DNA of 6,706 nucleotides. Source: Burkholderiales bacterium. GTDB lineage: Bacteria > Pseudomonadota > Gammaproteobacteria > Burkholderiales > Usitatibacteraceae. This document shows positions 1 to 5,794 of the stretch, one piece after another. Numbering within the stretch: the stretch's first letter is position 1; each line of letters begins with the position of its first letter. The translations under genes and the position numbers were made by a program. Below the pieces are notes generated by a model. It was given only the letters and a program-made list of their open reading frames with translations. It did not search any database and was not told the DNA's origin. The stretch is taken from assembly GCA_026786225.1 (NCBI GenBank), contig JAJAYN010000497.1, positions 1 to 6,706 on the forward strand. The letters run 5' to 3'.

Positions 1-327
1 GAGAGTTGATTGGCCAGGTACACCACCGTTTCCAGCTGCCGTGGCTCAACTGCGATGAATGACCGTGCACTCACTGAGAGGCCGAACAAATAAGGCGCAA
101 ACCAGCGAAAGTGCTGAATCATTTGACTATCTTCGAGCTGCAGCGAACCAGCGGAAAGATTGGCCAAATGCCAAACACCCTCGATTTTCGGGCAAGCGGC
201 AAAACGCGAGGTCTTCACCGCACCGTATTGATTGTTATAAGCCTTGGCTACTTCTGGTTTGGGGGCCGCTGCAACCGGCAAGTCCAAGAAATGTGGCCAC
301 GACTGCTGTCATAAAAAAACTGCGCAT
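1..327 (-). pseudogene. Lipoprotein gene, frameshifted and cut by the left edge
   Basis: Reading leftward from the ATG at 327-325, the first frame gives MRSFFMTAVVATFLGLAGCS, a textbook lipoprotein signal peptide with lipobox L16-A17-G18-C19, and stops at 237-235 after 30 residues. An AGGA (plus positions 335-338) lies 7 nt before the ATG. Another frame is open from 308 to position 1 without a stop and reads like real protein (for example KPEVAKAYNNQYGAV, then KIEGVWHLANLSAGS). The two frames join at the five-G run at 261-265. Removing one base gives CSGPKPEV and a continuous lipoprotein of about 108 visible residues. Processed and lipidated at Cys19, it would sit in the inner or outer membrane facing the periplasm. 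I do not recognise the family. The break may be a genuine mutation, slippage-based switching or a base-calling error. The lipoprotein call is strong; the function is unknown. Confidence 0.72.
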
Positions 328-703
328 ACTTCAATCCTGTTCAATTGTTATGGAAACCAAGTTTAACGAATGAAGCCGAGTATGTTGTGACAGCAGTGGA
401 ACATTCCGGGACAGATCACGTGTGCCACCATAAATTATCGTAAACCGCCATTTGACGGGAATTCCCAGTCACTTATGCTCTGAAAGCCGCGCCAGTGCTA
501 GAAGATCAACCCGCCCGCGTTGCCAATTAAAAGTCGGGGGAAGCTGTTCAGACAAGCGGGGCCGCTTTTAACCCCACTGGTCATGGTGTTTGCCACCTCG
601 CGTCATGGCAAGATGCGCTGACCTGGCAAACCTCTTCAAAAACGAAAGGTGCCTTACATCGTCCCTTGTGGTTTTCAAGAGAAAATTCAGCTAGACAAAA
701 AAG
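328..703. other. Intergenic region between divergent genes, no recognisable gene
   Basis: This 376-bp gap separates the leftward lipoprotein gene from the rightward AraC-type regulator, so it must hold both promoters. I found no reading frame here that looks like a known protein. It contains a perfect 10-bp palindrome GGGAATTCCC (457-466), a 17-mer (485-501) that recurs before the DUF808 gene, a 7-bp inverted repeat TTAAAAG/CTTTTAA (527-533 and 565-571) with a 31-nt loop, and a cluster of TGGCAA boxes (588-631). One minus-strand frame across about 374-569 has a single internal stop and could be a decayed coding remnant, but I cannot name it. Confidence 0.5.
588..631. promoter_or_regulatory. 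Three TGGCAA boxes at exact 18-bp spacing, candidate operator
   Basis: GTTTGCCA at 588-595 is the exact reverse complement of TGGCAAAC at 624-631. A third box, TGGCAAGA, lies at 606-613. The three starts (588, 606, 624) are exactly 18 bp apart, and the last box ends 72 nt before the regulator's ATG. AraC-family proteins often bind repeated half-sites near their own or neighbouring promoters, so autoregulation is a reasonable inference. No convincing -35/-10 pair was found beside the boxes. Confidence 0.35.
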
Positions 704-2176
704 ATGGCCCACACGCGAACCCAACTTGCATTACCCGCAGAGTCGTCCATCGACGAGGCGTTTCGTCGCGAGCGGGATGGCGATCTGCGCACCGCAATGG
801 GGATCTTGCAACCGCTGCTGGCAGAGGACGAGTGCGGGCAGCTTGCGCCGATAGCGGCGATTCGCGCGCTGCTGGTCGCGTCCGATTGCACGTTTCGCAT
901 GTGCGACTACACCGCAAGCGTGCGTCACATTGAGCGCATTGAATTGCTTGCCGGGACAGTCGATGATCGTCGCGCTCTCGCACTGGCCGGCATCCATCGC
1001 GCACGCATCTGCTACCAGCAAGGCCGCTATTCGCAAGGGCTCGACTACGCGGAACGCGCAGCGCAAATGGCGCTGGAGCGCGGCGACTTTGTGGTGGCGG
1101 CGCGGGCACGCATGTGCCAGGACTACATCGCGATGGGGCAGGCGGACTATCCAGCGGCAGAACGGTACATCCGCGAAAGTGTGGCGTATGCAAAACAAGG
1201 CGGCGACGAGTTCATTGAATCGTGGGTGTTGAATTCAGCCGGCCAGCACTACTACTATCTGGCGCTGGCGAAGGTGTTGCCTCAGCATGCGCGCGGCCAT
1301 CCCAGTTCGGCGGAACCGCAGGATTTTATTATCGCGCAGGAAGAAATCCTGACATCGGTGGATTATTTCACGCGCGCCATCAGCCTGGCGCGCAGCTGCG
1401 GGGCGCTGCATCATGCCGGCATCGTCGAATCCAATTACGTGCGTGTGTGCATCATGCTCGGCGACGCCGACAAGACGCTGACACCGTTGCGGCGGGCGCT
1501 TCGTGAATGCCAGGACAGCGGCCTCAAGAACAACGAGCTTTCGCTTCGTCATACTTATGCCTGGGCTCTGCGCGCCTGCGGTCACTTTGCGGAAGCGGCA
1601 CGGCAAATCGAAGCCGCGCTGGTGCTGGCGCGCCGGCTCGGCCGGGTAAACCGCGTCGTCGAATTGCTGCACTATGACCGGTCGCTGGTGCTGGCCGGAA
1701 TGGGTGACCACGCCGGCGCATTGGCCAGTTACCGGCGCTACCAGCGGCCCTACCTGCGCACGGCGCCGGTCACGATCCCGGGTGCGGGCCAAGCCGACGC
1801 GCAGGTGCAACCTGCCGTCGCCCGTCCGCCACTGGAACCGTTCTACATGAAGCGCGCAGACAATTTTCTGAAGTCACACGCCAACGAGGCGTTCGAGCTT
1901 TTACATCTGGCGGAGCACTGCGGCGTAAGTGCACGTTCCCTGCAGCTCGGATTCAGGAAATTTCGTGGTATCACGCCAATGGCATATGCGCGCAATCTCA
2001 GGCTCGATGCCGTGCATCGGGAATTGCAAGCGGGCAACGGCACGGTCGCCGCGCTGGCGAGGCAGTTCAGCTTTAAGAGCGTGACGACTTTTTCGATGGA
2101 GTACCGGCGCCGCTTTGGGGTTGCGCCGAGGGTGACTGTCGCAGAGGGTCGCAGGCGGAACGGGAGTGATATGTAA
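704..2176 (+). CDS. TPR-like/AraC-family transcriptional regulator
   Basis: A 490-residue cytoplasmic protein with no signal peptide or membrane segment. Residues about 91-350 are helical, TPR-like pairs (for example ARICYQQGRYSQGLDYAERA at 100-119 and GHFAEAARQIEAALVLARRL near 293-312). A Pro/Ala-rich linker covers about 351-378, and a C-terminal AraC/XylS-type double helix-turn-helix covers 380-476. In that domain, FRGITPMAYARNLRLD matches the bridge after the first HTH, and ALARQFSFKSVTTFSMEYRR followed by RFGVAPR matches the second HTH signature. An in-frame TAG at 692-694 makes ATG 704 the first possible start, although its Shine-Dalgarno is weak (A-rich). Most AraC regulators are about 300 residues with a cupin or similar sensor. 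Here the sensor appears to be a protein- or peptide-binding solenoid. Target genes are unknown. The AraC call is firm; the TPR-like call is by pattern only. Confidence 0.88.
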   Translation: MAHTRTQLALPAESSIDEAFRRERDGDLRTAMGILQPLLAEDECGQLAPIAAIRALLVASDCTFRMCDYTASVRHIERIELLAGTVDDRRALALAGIHRARICYQQGRYSQGLDYAERAAQMALERGDFVVAARARMCQDYIAMGQADYPAAERYIRESVAYAKQGGDEFIESWVLNSAGQHYYYLALAKVLPQHARGHPSSAEPQDFIIAQEEILTSVDYFTRAISLARSCGALHHAGIVESNYVRVCIMLGDADKTLTPLRRALRECQDSGLKNNELSLRHTYAWALRACGHFAEAARQIEAALVLARRLGRVNRVVELLHYDRSLVLAGMGDHAGALASYRRYQRPYLRTAPVTIPGAGQADAQVQPAVARPPLEPFYMKRADNFLKSHANEAFELLHLAEHCGVSARSLQLGFRKFRGITPMAYARNLRLDAVHRELQAGNGTVAALARQFSFKSVTTFSMEYRRRFGVAPRVTVAEGRRRNGSDM

Positions 2177-2208
2177 GCAACAAACGCAAGCATGGGTGAT
2201 AAAACATG

Positions 2209-2256
2209 AGGTCTTGCAAAGTCGCATTCACACCAGAATGCTATTTTGCAAGACCT
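2209..2256. repeat. REP-like hairpin, copy 1
   Basis: An imperfect palindrome 33 nt after the regulator stop. Arms 2210-2229 (GGTCTTGCAAAGTCGCATTC) and 2236-2255 (GAATGCTATTTTGCAAGACC) pair at 18 of 20 positions, with one mismatch being a possible G-U, around the loop ACACCA; A2209 and T2256 add one outer pair. A second copy lies at 4010-4096. The shape, size, extragenic position and CAAGACCTG-CCCC edge resemble the REP elements mobilised by RAYT (Y1-type) transposases in proteobacteria. There is no U-tract, so it is not a classical terminator, though it could protect mRNA 3' ends or attenuate transcription. Confidence 0.7.
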
Positions 2257-2266
2257 GCCCCCTAAC

Positions 2267-2293
2267 GTCGAGGGTCGAACGTCGAACGTCGAA
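2267..2293. repeat. Short GTCGAAC heptamer tandem repeat
   Basis: Four heptamer units follow the REP-like hairpin: GTCGAGG (2267-2273), GTCGAAC (2274-2280), GTCGAAC (2281-2287) and a partial GTCGAA (2288-2293). The unit resembles the AACGTCGA edge of the hairpin block. It lies between the regulator and the DUF808 gene. Confidence 0.7.
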
Positions 2294-2349
2294 GAATAAA
2301 TTATGCAACCCCGGTATTTATAGGCTTTTCCGGCCGTATTCTGTCCGAC

Positions 2350-2366
2350 AGCCGCGCCAGTACTAG
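2350..2366. repeat. 17-mer shared with 485-501
   Basis: AGCCGCGCCAGTACTAG here matches AGCCGCGCCAGTGCTAG at 485-501 in 16 of 17 positions, same orientation. One copy precedes the AraC-type gene, the other ends 31 nt before the DUF808 start. It could be a shared regulatory site, a remnant of a duplicated end or chance. Confidence 0.35.
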
Positions 2367-2397
2367 TTTCAATTTCCGTGATTACCGAGGACTAACC

Positions 2398-3306
2398 ATG
2401 GCTTCGAGCCTACTGACCCTGCTGGACGACATCGCCACCCTTCTCGACGACGTCGCGGTGATGACGAAGGTGGCGACCAAGAAAACTGCCGGCGTGCTGG
2501 GCGACGATCTGGCGTTAAACGCGCAACAAGTCTCCGGCGTAAAAGCCGACCGCGAGCTGCCGGTGGTATGGGCAGTTGCCAAGGGCTCGATGAAGAACAA
2601 AGCCATTCTCGTGCCTGCAGCATTGGCGATCAGCGCCTTCTTGCCGTGGGCGATCATCCCGCTGCTGATGGTCGGCGGCGCGTTCCTGTGTTTCGAGGGC
2701 TTTGAAAAAATCGCCCACAAGTTCTTCCATAGCAAGGAGGACGATGCCGCGCATCACGACGCGCTGGTGAAGGCGTTGGCCGATCCGGCGGTGGACATGG
2801 TGGCGATGGATCGAGACAAGATCAAGGGCGCCATCCGTACCGACTTCATCCTTTCCGCCGAGATCATCGTCATCAGCCTGGGCACCGTCGCCGGTGCCGC
2901 GTTTGGCAAGCAGGTGGCGGTGCTGGTCGGCATCTCGATCCTGATGACTGTGGGTGTATATGGCCTCGTCGCCGGGATTGTGAAACTCGATGATCTCGGC
3001 CTGTGGCTGACGCAAAAAGCCAGCAGCGCCGCGCAAGCCTGCGGCCGCGCCCTTGTCGCGGCTACACCGTACCTGATGAAATTTCTCTCCATCGCGGGCA
3101 CCGCCGCCATGTTTTTGGTCGGTGGCGGCATTCTCGTGCACGGTATCCCGCCGCTAGATCATCTGCTTGAAGGCTGGACGCAGTCGTCCGGCAGCATGAG
3201 CAGCGTGGTCGAGATAGGAGTCAACGGTGTGATTGGCATCGTTGCGGGGGCGGTGGTACTGGCGGTAGTGCGTTTGGTGGGGAGGATGCGGGGGAAGGCA
3301 GCTTGA
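2398..3306 (+). CDS. DUF808/YedI-family inner-membrane protein
   Basis: A 302-residue protein, close to the roughly 305 residues of E. coli YedI. The N-terminal block is highly characteristic of the family: LLTLLDDIATLLDDVAVMTK (residues 5-24), KKTAGVLGDDLALNAQQVSG (28-47) and DRELPVVWAVAKGS (51-64). The block DKIKGAIRTDFILSAE (140-155) is also typical. Hydrophobic stretches near 69-99, 153-171, 174-196, 228-250 and 272-294 indicate a polytopic membrane protein, with GGGILVHGIPPLDH (242-255) as a late family motif. GAGGA at 2387-2391 sits 6 nt before the ATG and fixes the start. The family's molecular function is not established. It seems to be transcribed separately from the regulator (221-bp gap containing a hairpin) and is 249 bp from the BLUF gene. 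Confidence 0.93.
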   Translation: MASSLLTLLDDIATLLDDVAVMTKVATKKTAGVLGDDLALNAQQVSGVKADRELPVVWAVAKGSMKNKAILVPAALAISAFLPWAIIPLLMVGGAFLCFEGFEKIAHKFFHSKEDDAAHHDALVKALADPAVDMVAMDRDKIKGAIRTDFILSAEIIVISLGTVAGAAFGKQVAVLVGISILMTVGVYGLVAGIVKLDDLGLWLTQKASSAAQACGRALVAATPYLMKFLSIAGTAAMFLVGGGILVHGIPPLDHLLEGWTQSSGSMSSVVEIGVNGVIGIVAGAVVLAVVRLVGRMRGKAA

Positions 3307-3555
3307 GGGCCTATTCCTAGCGGGCCGCCCGTCCAAATGTCGTTTCCAGGTTGACGCCGCCGTTCATTCCGCTATGATTCTGTTGCCAGTCGCCGGCTGA
3401 ATTCCGCCGGATACGTTCCCCCGTGCTGTTCTGCACGTCAGCGTCACGATCGGCGAAAACCCAGTTCAGTTTGCCAGTGCGCGCGGCGCATCGCCGCGAC
3501 TTCCTCTTGGCCACCCTTGTCATCGCACGCGAAGATCCATTCACCAGAAGAAAGC

Positions 3556-3987
3556 ATGTCCGCCATGAAAATCAAACAATTGGTCTATATCAGCAAAGCG
3601 ACCGCGCCATTTACTTCCGCCAGCCTGAAAGATCTGACGGATCTGGCCAACGCAAACAATGCCAAGTTGAACGTCACCGGATGTATGGCGTATTCAGCCG
3701 GGTACTTCCTTCAGCTGCTGGAAGGCAACGCAGAAACGGTCGATAGCCTGTATCGAAAAATAGCAAAAGACACCCGGCACAAAGGCACCAAGCTACTGCT
3801 GGAGGCCACGGTTGACGAGGACAGGCGCCTGTTCGGCAAATGGTTCATGTCATCGTTCAACGTCGATACCACGGTCGATTTCCCCCAGGAACTAAAACAG
3901 AGCATGACGGACATCATCAACGATCGGACGGCGATTGTTCCGGTGCATCGTCTGTTCATGGAGTTCAGGAAATATCTGGGGAAATAA
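3556..3987 (+). CDS. Stand-alone BLUF-domain blue-light photoreceptor
   Basis: A 143-residue protein: a BLUF domain (about 5-100) plus a short helical tail with no output domain. BLUF proteins bind FAD and change a hydrogen-bond network around a Tyr-Gln pair on blue-light absorption. By alignment from memory with PixD and AppA, the key residues are all present: Tyr11 (LVYIS), Asn35 (NNAKLNVTG), Gln53 (FLQLLEG), and Trp96 and Met98 (FGKWFMSS). A frame with TTG at 3517 would be longer, but the ATG at 3556 is preferred because AGAAG (3546-3550) precedes it and the added N-terminus lies outside the domain; ATG 3565 is the alternative. Short BLUF proteins act by contacting partners; none is evident here. 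A REP-like hairpin begins 22 nt after the stop. Confidence 0.92.
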   Translation: MSAMKIKQLVYISKATAPFTSASLKDLTDLANANNAKLNVTGCMAYSAGYFLQLLEGNAETVDSLYRKIAKDTRHKGTKLLLEATVDEDRRLFGKWFMSSFNVDTTVDFPQELKQSMTDIINDRTAIVPVHRLFMEFRKYLGK

Positions 3988-4009
3988 ATGATCAGGGGCC
4001 ACGGTTTCC

Positions 4010-4096
4010 GAGCGCAACAACGTGGGGCCAGGCCTTGAAGAGTAGCATTCACACCAGAATGCTACTTTGCGAGACCTGACCCCGAACGTTGCGCGC
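4010..4096. repeat. REP-like hairpin, copy 2, long form
   Basis: A second copy of the 2209-2256 element, with an identical ACACCA loop (4051-4056). The inner arms, 4024-4050 and 4057-4083, are 27 nt each with about 5 mismatches. After an asymmetric interior gap, an outer 9-bp stem (GAGCGCAAC at 4010-4018 with GTTGCGCGC at 4088-4096, 8 of 9 paired) extends the fold to 87 nt. The loop and right arm are better conserved between copies than the left arm: from GAATGC to AACG, 28 of 32 positions agree. It lies between the convergent BLUF and yqaA-like genes, where it may also hinder read-through from either side. Confidence 0.72.
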
Positions 4097-4324
4097 GATA
4101 GGCTGCCCTATAACACCGGCTCATTCGTGCGACAGTACGGTACGACGACGCGGAACATTTGGCGGCTGGCTTTTCCGGGTGGCGCCAAGTAGAGAAGACT
4201 TACCGTCACGCACACAACGGCCACCGCAACCTGGGTACTCGCGATTGAAGGCCGTGGTCAGCTTCTGTTACGCATAAGCGGGGAACGCACCTGGTGGCAA
4301 CTCGCCTGATTGCTGATTTGTGCC

Positions 4325-4750
4325 TTAGAAAAATGTCTTGATGATCCACGTGGCGCCGCCGGCCACCAAGACATAGCGAAACAATTTTCCGACCGCGAAC
4401 AGCAACATGCATAGCCAGAAATTAAAGCGCATCCAGCCGGCGGCCACACAAAGTGCATCGCCAAATAGCGGCACCCAGCTGAACAGCAGCGACCATACAC
4501 CGTATTTCTTTACCCACTCGATGGCGCGCCCCTCGGCCTTGTTCGGGAAAAACCGCCCGAGCCAGTACGACGTGACGCCGCCCATGGTATTGCCGACCGT
4601 TGCAACCGCGACGGCGGTCCAGACGAGATCGGGAAACTTCGCCAGCAGGCCAATGAGGACAACTTCGGATGAACCAGGCAGCAGTGTTGCGGAGATGAAA
4701 GCAGATGCAAACAGACCCCAAAGGCCTGTTTCGGGCGAGAACTCGAACAT
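4325..4750 (-). CDS. yqaA: YqaA-type DedA-superfamily membrane protein
   Basis: A 141-residue inner-membrane protein matching E. coli YqaA (about 142) in length and motifs: SATLLPGSSEVVLIGLL (20-36), VGNTMGGVTSYWLGRFFP (52-69), KKYGVWSLLFSWVPLFGD (81-98), AGWMRFNFW (104-112) and GKLFRYV (121-127). The family belongs to the DedA/SNARE-associated group, whose better-studied members affect membrane homeostasis and lipid transport; YqaA itself is poorly characterised. Four or so hydrophobic segments are visible. The Shine-Dalgarno before the ATG is weak. A possible promoter, TTGCGA (plus 4856-4861) and TAAAAT (plus 4835-4840), has a short 15-nt spacer, so it is tentative. It is divergent from the exported protein to its right and convergent with the BLUF gene. 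Confidence 0.9.
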   Translation of the reverse strand: MFEFSPETGLWGLFASAFISATLLPGSSEVVLIGLLAKFPDLVWTAVAVATVGNTMGGVTSYWLGRFFPNKAEGRAIEWVKKYGVWSLLFSWVPLFGDALCVAAGWMRFNFWLCMLLFAVGKLFRYVLVAGGATWIIKTFF

Positions 4751-4906
4751 TTGTGGTTTTTCTAAGCGCGCAGGGGACGACGCTCAGAGGGGGCCGAGCG
4801 CAGCAAGTTCCCCGTTCATTGCATGTTTCGGCGCATTTTAGTAAGTGTTTGGCGGTCGCAATTACTTGAATCCGGAGCGGGTTCAGCAACCACGCAAAGA
4901 TTCGTG

Positions 4907-4936
4907 TTGTCGTAAATGACATGACGATGTGATACT
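4907..4936 (+). promoter_or_regulatory. Candidate sigma70 promoter for the exported protein
   Basis: TTGTCG (4907-4912) followed after 17 nt by TGATAC (4930-4935) resembles -35 and -10 elements, about 76 nt before the ATG at 5012. The match is moderate and strand and role are inferred from the downstream gene. The 21-bp palindrome at 4930-4950 overlaps the -10. Confidence 0.3.
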
Positions 4937-4950
4937 TGGGCCAAGTGTCA
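4930..4950. promoter_or_regulatory. Near-perfect 21-bp palindrome, candidate operator
   Basis: Arms TGATACTTGG (4930-4939) and CCAAGTGTCA (4941-4950) flank a central G; 9 of 10 pairs match and the core ACTTGG/CCAAGT is perfect. It overlaps a putative -10 and lies 61 nt before the start of the exported-protein gene, where a dimeric repressor would block transcription. It could alternatively regulate the divergent yqaA-like gene. The binding protein is unknown. Confidence 0.5.
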
Positions 4951-5011
4951 CTGCCTGCGCCGACTTGCCGGCTTGTCTTGGCAGAAGCCCGCTAGTTAAT
5001 CAGGAGATGTC

Positions 5012-5527
5012 ATGAAATACCTCATCGCCGCGCCCATCATGTTTGCCTTCATCTTTGCCACGAGCACTGCCGCATCTTCGGCGCCCGATGCGTGCGGTGT
5101 CGTGACGACGAGCGACGTCAACGCCGCTTTCGCCCCACGTTTGTTCGTCATCGACAATTCCGGCCCGGTCGCGGCCAAGCAATCATCAACGTTCGCACAA
5201 GTGTCGAATTGCACCTTTGTATCAAAAGGGGCGACGGTCAAGGATATGCTGACGGTGTCGGTATCCCTGCGCGTCGCATCGAGCGACGCAAACGGCGTGA
5301 CGGCCAAGGTGATGAAGGAAGGTGTCGTCAAGCTCGGCGGCGCGCCGGTCGATGTTCCGGGTCTTGGCGACAGCGCGTACTGGTACAAGCTTGGTGGCGT
5401 TTCGCTTGTCGTACTCAAGGGCAAGCGGATCTTGCTGAGCGTTGGCACGTATGCACCCAAGCGCAGCGATCCCGAGGCCACCACGGACCTGAAAAAGATC
5501 GCCGGAGCGGCCTTGGCCAAGTTGTGA
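5012..5527 (+). CDS. Small exported protein, resembles DUF3558-like periplasmic proteins
   Basis: A 171-residue protein with a Sec signal peptide, MKYLIAAPIMFAFIFATSTA then ASSA, likely cleaved near residue 24 before PDACGV. The mature protein has just two cysteines, C28 (DACGVVTTSDVNAAF) and C67 (SNCTFVS), which could form a disulfide. Later motifs PVDVPGLGDSAYWYK (112-126) and VVLKGKRILLSVG (133-145) suggest a compact alpha/beta fold. The layout (Cys, a short helix, a second Cys, then PGLGDSAYW) is reminiscent of DUF3558-type proteins, a resemblance by eye only. AGGAGA at 5002-5007 leaves 4-5 nt to the ATG, fixing the start. No catalytic motif is visible. A palindromic candidate operator lies upstream. 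Confidence 0.8.
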   Translation: MKYLIAAPIMFAFIFATSTAASSAPDACGVVTTSDVNAAFAPRLFVIDNSGPVAAKQSSTFAQVSNCTFVSKGATVKDMLTVSVSLRVASSDANGVTAKVMKEGVVKLGGAPVDVPGLGDSAYWYKLGGVSLVVLKGKRILLSVGTYAPKRSDPEATTDLKKIAGAALAKL

Positions 5528-5570
5528 CCGAATCAGAAGCCTCGGCGTAATTGGGTCGTTATTTGTTTTT
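5526..5570 (+). terminator. Weak candidate intrinsic terminator
   Basis: GACCGAAT (5526-5533, overlapping the stop codon) can pair with ATTGGGTC (5550-5557) with one mismatch. The stem is followed by the T-rich run GTTATTTGTTTTT (5558-5570). The 16-nt loop and the mismatch make it weak, but the position directly after the exported-protein gene is right. Confidence 0.4.
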
Positions 5571-5696
5571 GCATCGGAATTTGGCGCTCGCCGCCGACGG
5601 TTCCCCAGCACAAGACACTGTAGAACGCCAGTTGGCGCACCTTTCCAGGCCCTGGTCGCCGTATCGCGCAAATTCGGAGCGCGGGCCGCTTATTTG

Positions 5697-5747
5697 TTTA
5701 AACCAGTCATCACGGTTTAAATCCACTCATCCCAAATCGGTTTGAAA
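5697..5747. promoter_or_regulatory. GGTTTAAA inverted repeat with a third related box
   Basis: TTTAAACC (5697-5704) and GGTTTAAA (5714-5721) form a perfect 8-bp inverted repeat with a 9-nt spacer. GGTTTGAAA (5739-5747) repeats the half-site 25 bp downstream and overlaps a putative -35 of the hydrolase promoter. The layout suits a regulator binding just upstream of the promoter; no protein is identified. Confidence 0.35.
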
Positions 5748-5769
5748 CAGTATCGCGCTTGCATATTCT
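5742..5769 (+). promoter_or_regulatory. Candidate sigma70 promoter for the hydrolase
   Basis: TTGAAA (5742-5747, five of six to consensus) and TATTCT (5764-5769) are separated by 16 nt. Transcription would start near 5776, about 19 nt before the ATG at 5795, leaving a short leader that includes AAGGAGA (5784-5790). Confidence 0.4.
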
Positions 5770-5794
5770 GCAATCTCTTTCACAAGGAGATTCC

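Noticed and set aside
1..122. Minus-strand start at ATG 122 giving a LysR-like N-terminus (EPRQLETVVYLANQL)
   Set aside because: The frame stays open far upstream to 308 and joins a lipoprotein signal peptide, so this is the interior of a lipoprotein, not a regulator's start.
59..373. Plus-strand 104-codon frame at the left end
   Set aside because: It lies antisense to the lipoprotein reading frames, which have a signal peptide and ribosome binding site, and its own sequence looks like nothing known.
457..466. Perfect palindrome GGGAATTCCC
   Set aside because: At 10 bp and alone it is too short to call an operator; it is recorded only as part of the intergenic region.
374..650. Insertion-sequence remnant in the left intergenic region
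   Set aside because: Some translated stretches felt vaguely familiar, but there are no identifiable terminal inverted repeats, target duplications or transposase motifs.
687..1810. Several long minus-strand frames inside the AraC-type gene
   Set aside because: They are antisense shadows caused by high GC; the plus frame has clear domain motifs throughout.
3307..3330. Terminator after the DUF808 gene
   Set aside because: The GGCC-rich stretch gives only a 4-5 bp self-complementary stem with no T-run.
3517..3555. TTG start extending the BLUF protein by 13 residues
   Set aside because: The extension is outside the domain and has no good ribosome binding site, whereas ATG 3556 is preceded by AGAAG.
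5551..5745. Plus-strand 64-codon frame between the exported protein and the hydrolase
   Set aside because: It starts with TTG inside the putative terminator, has no ribosome binding site and runs through the operator-like repeats.
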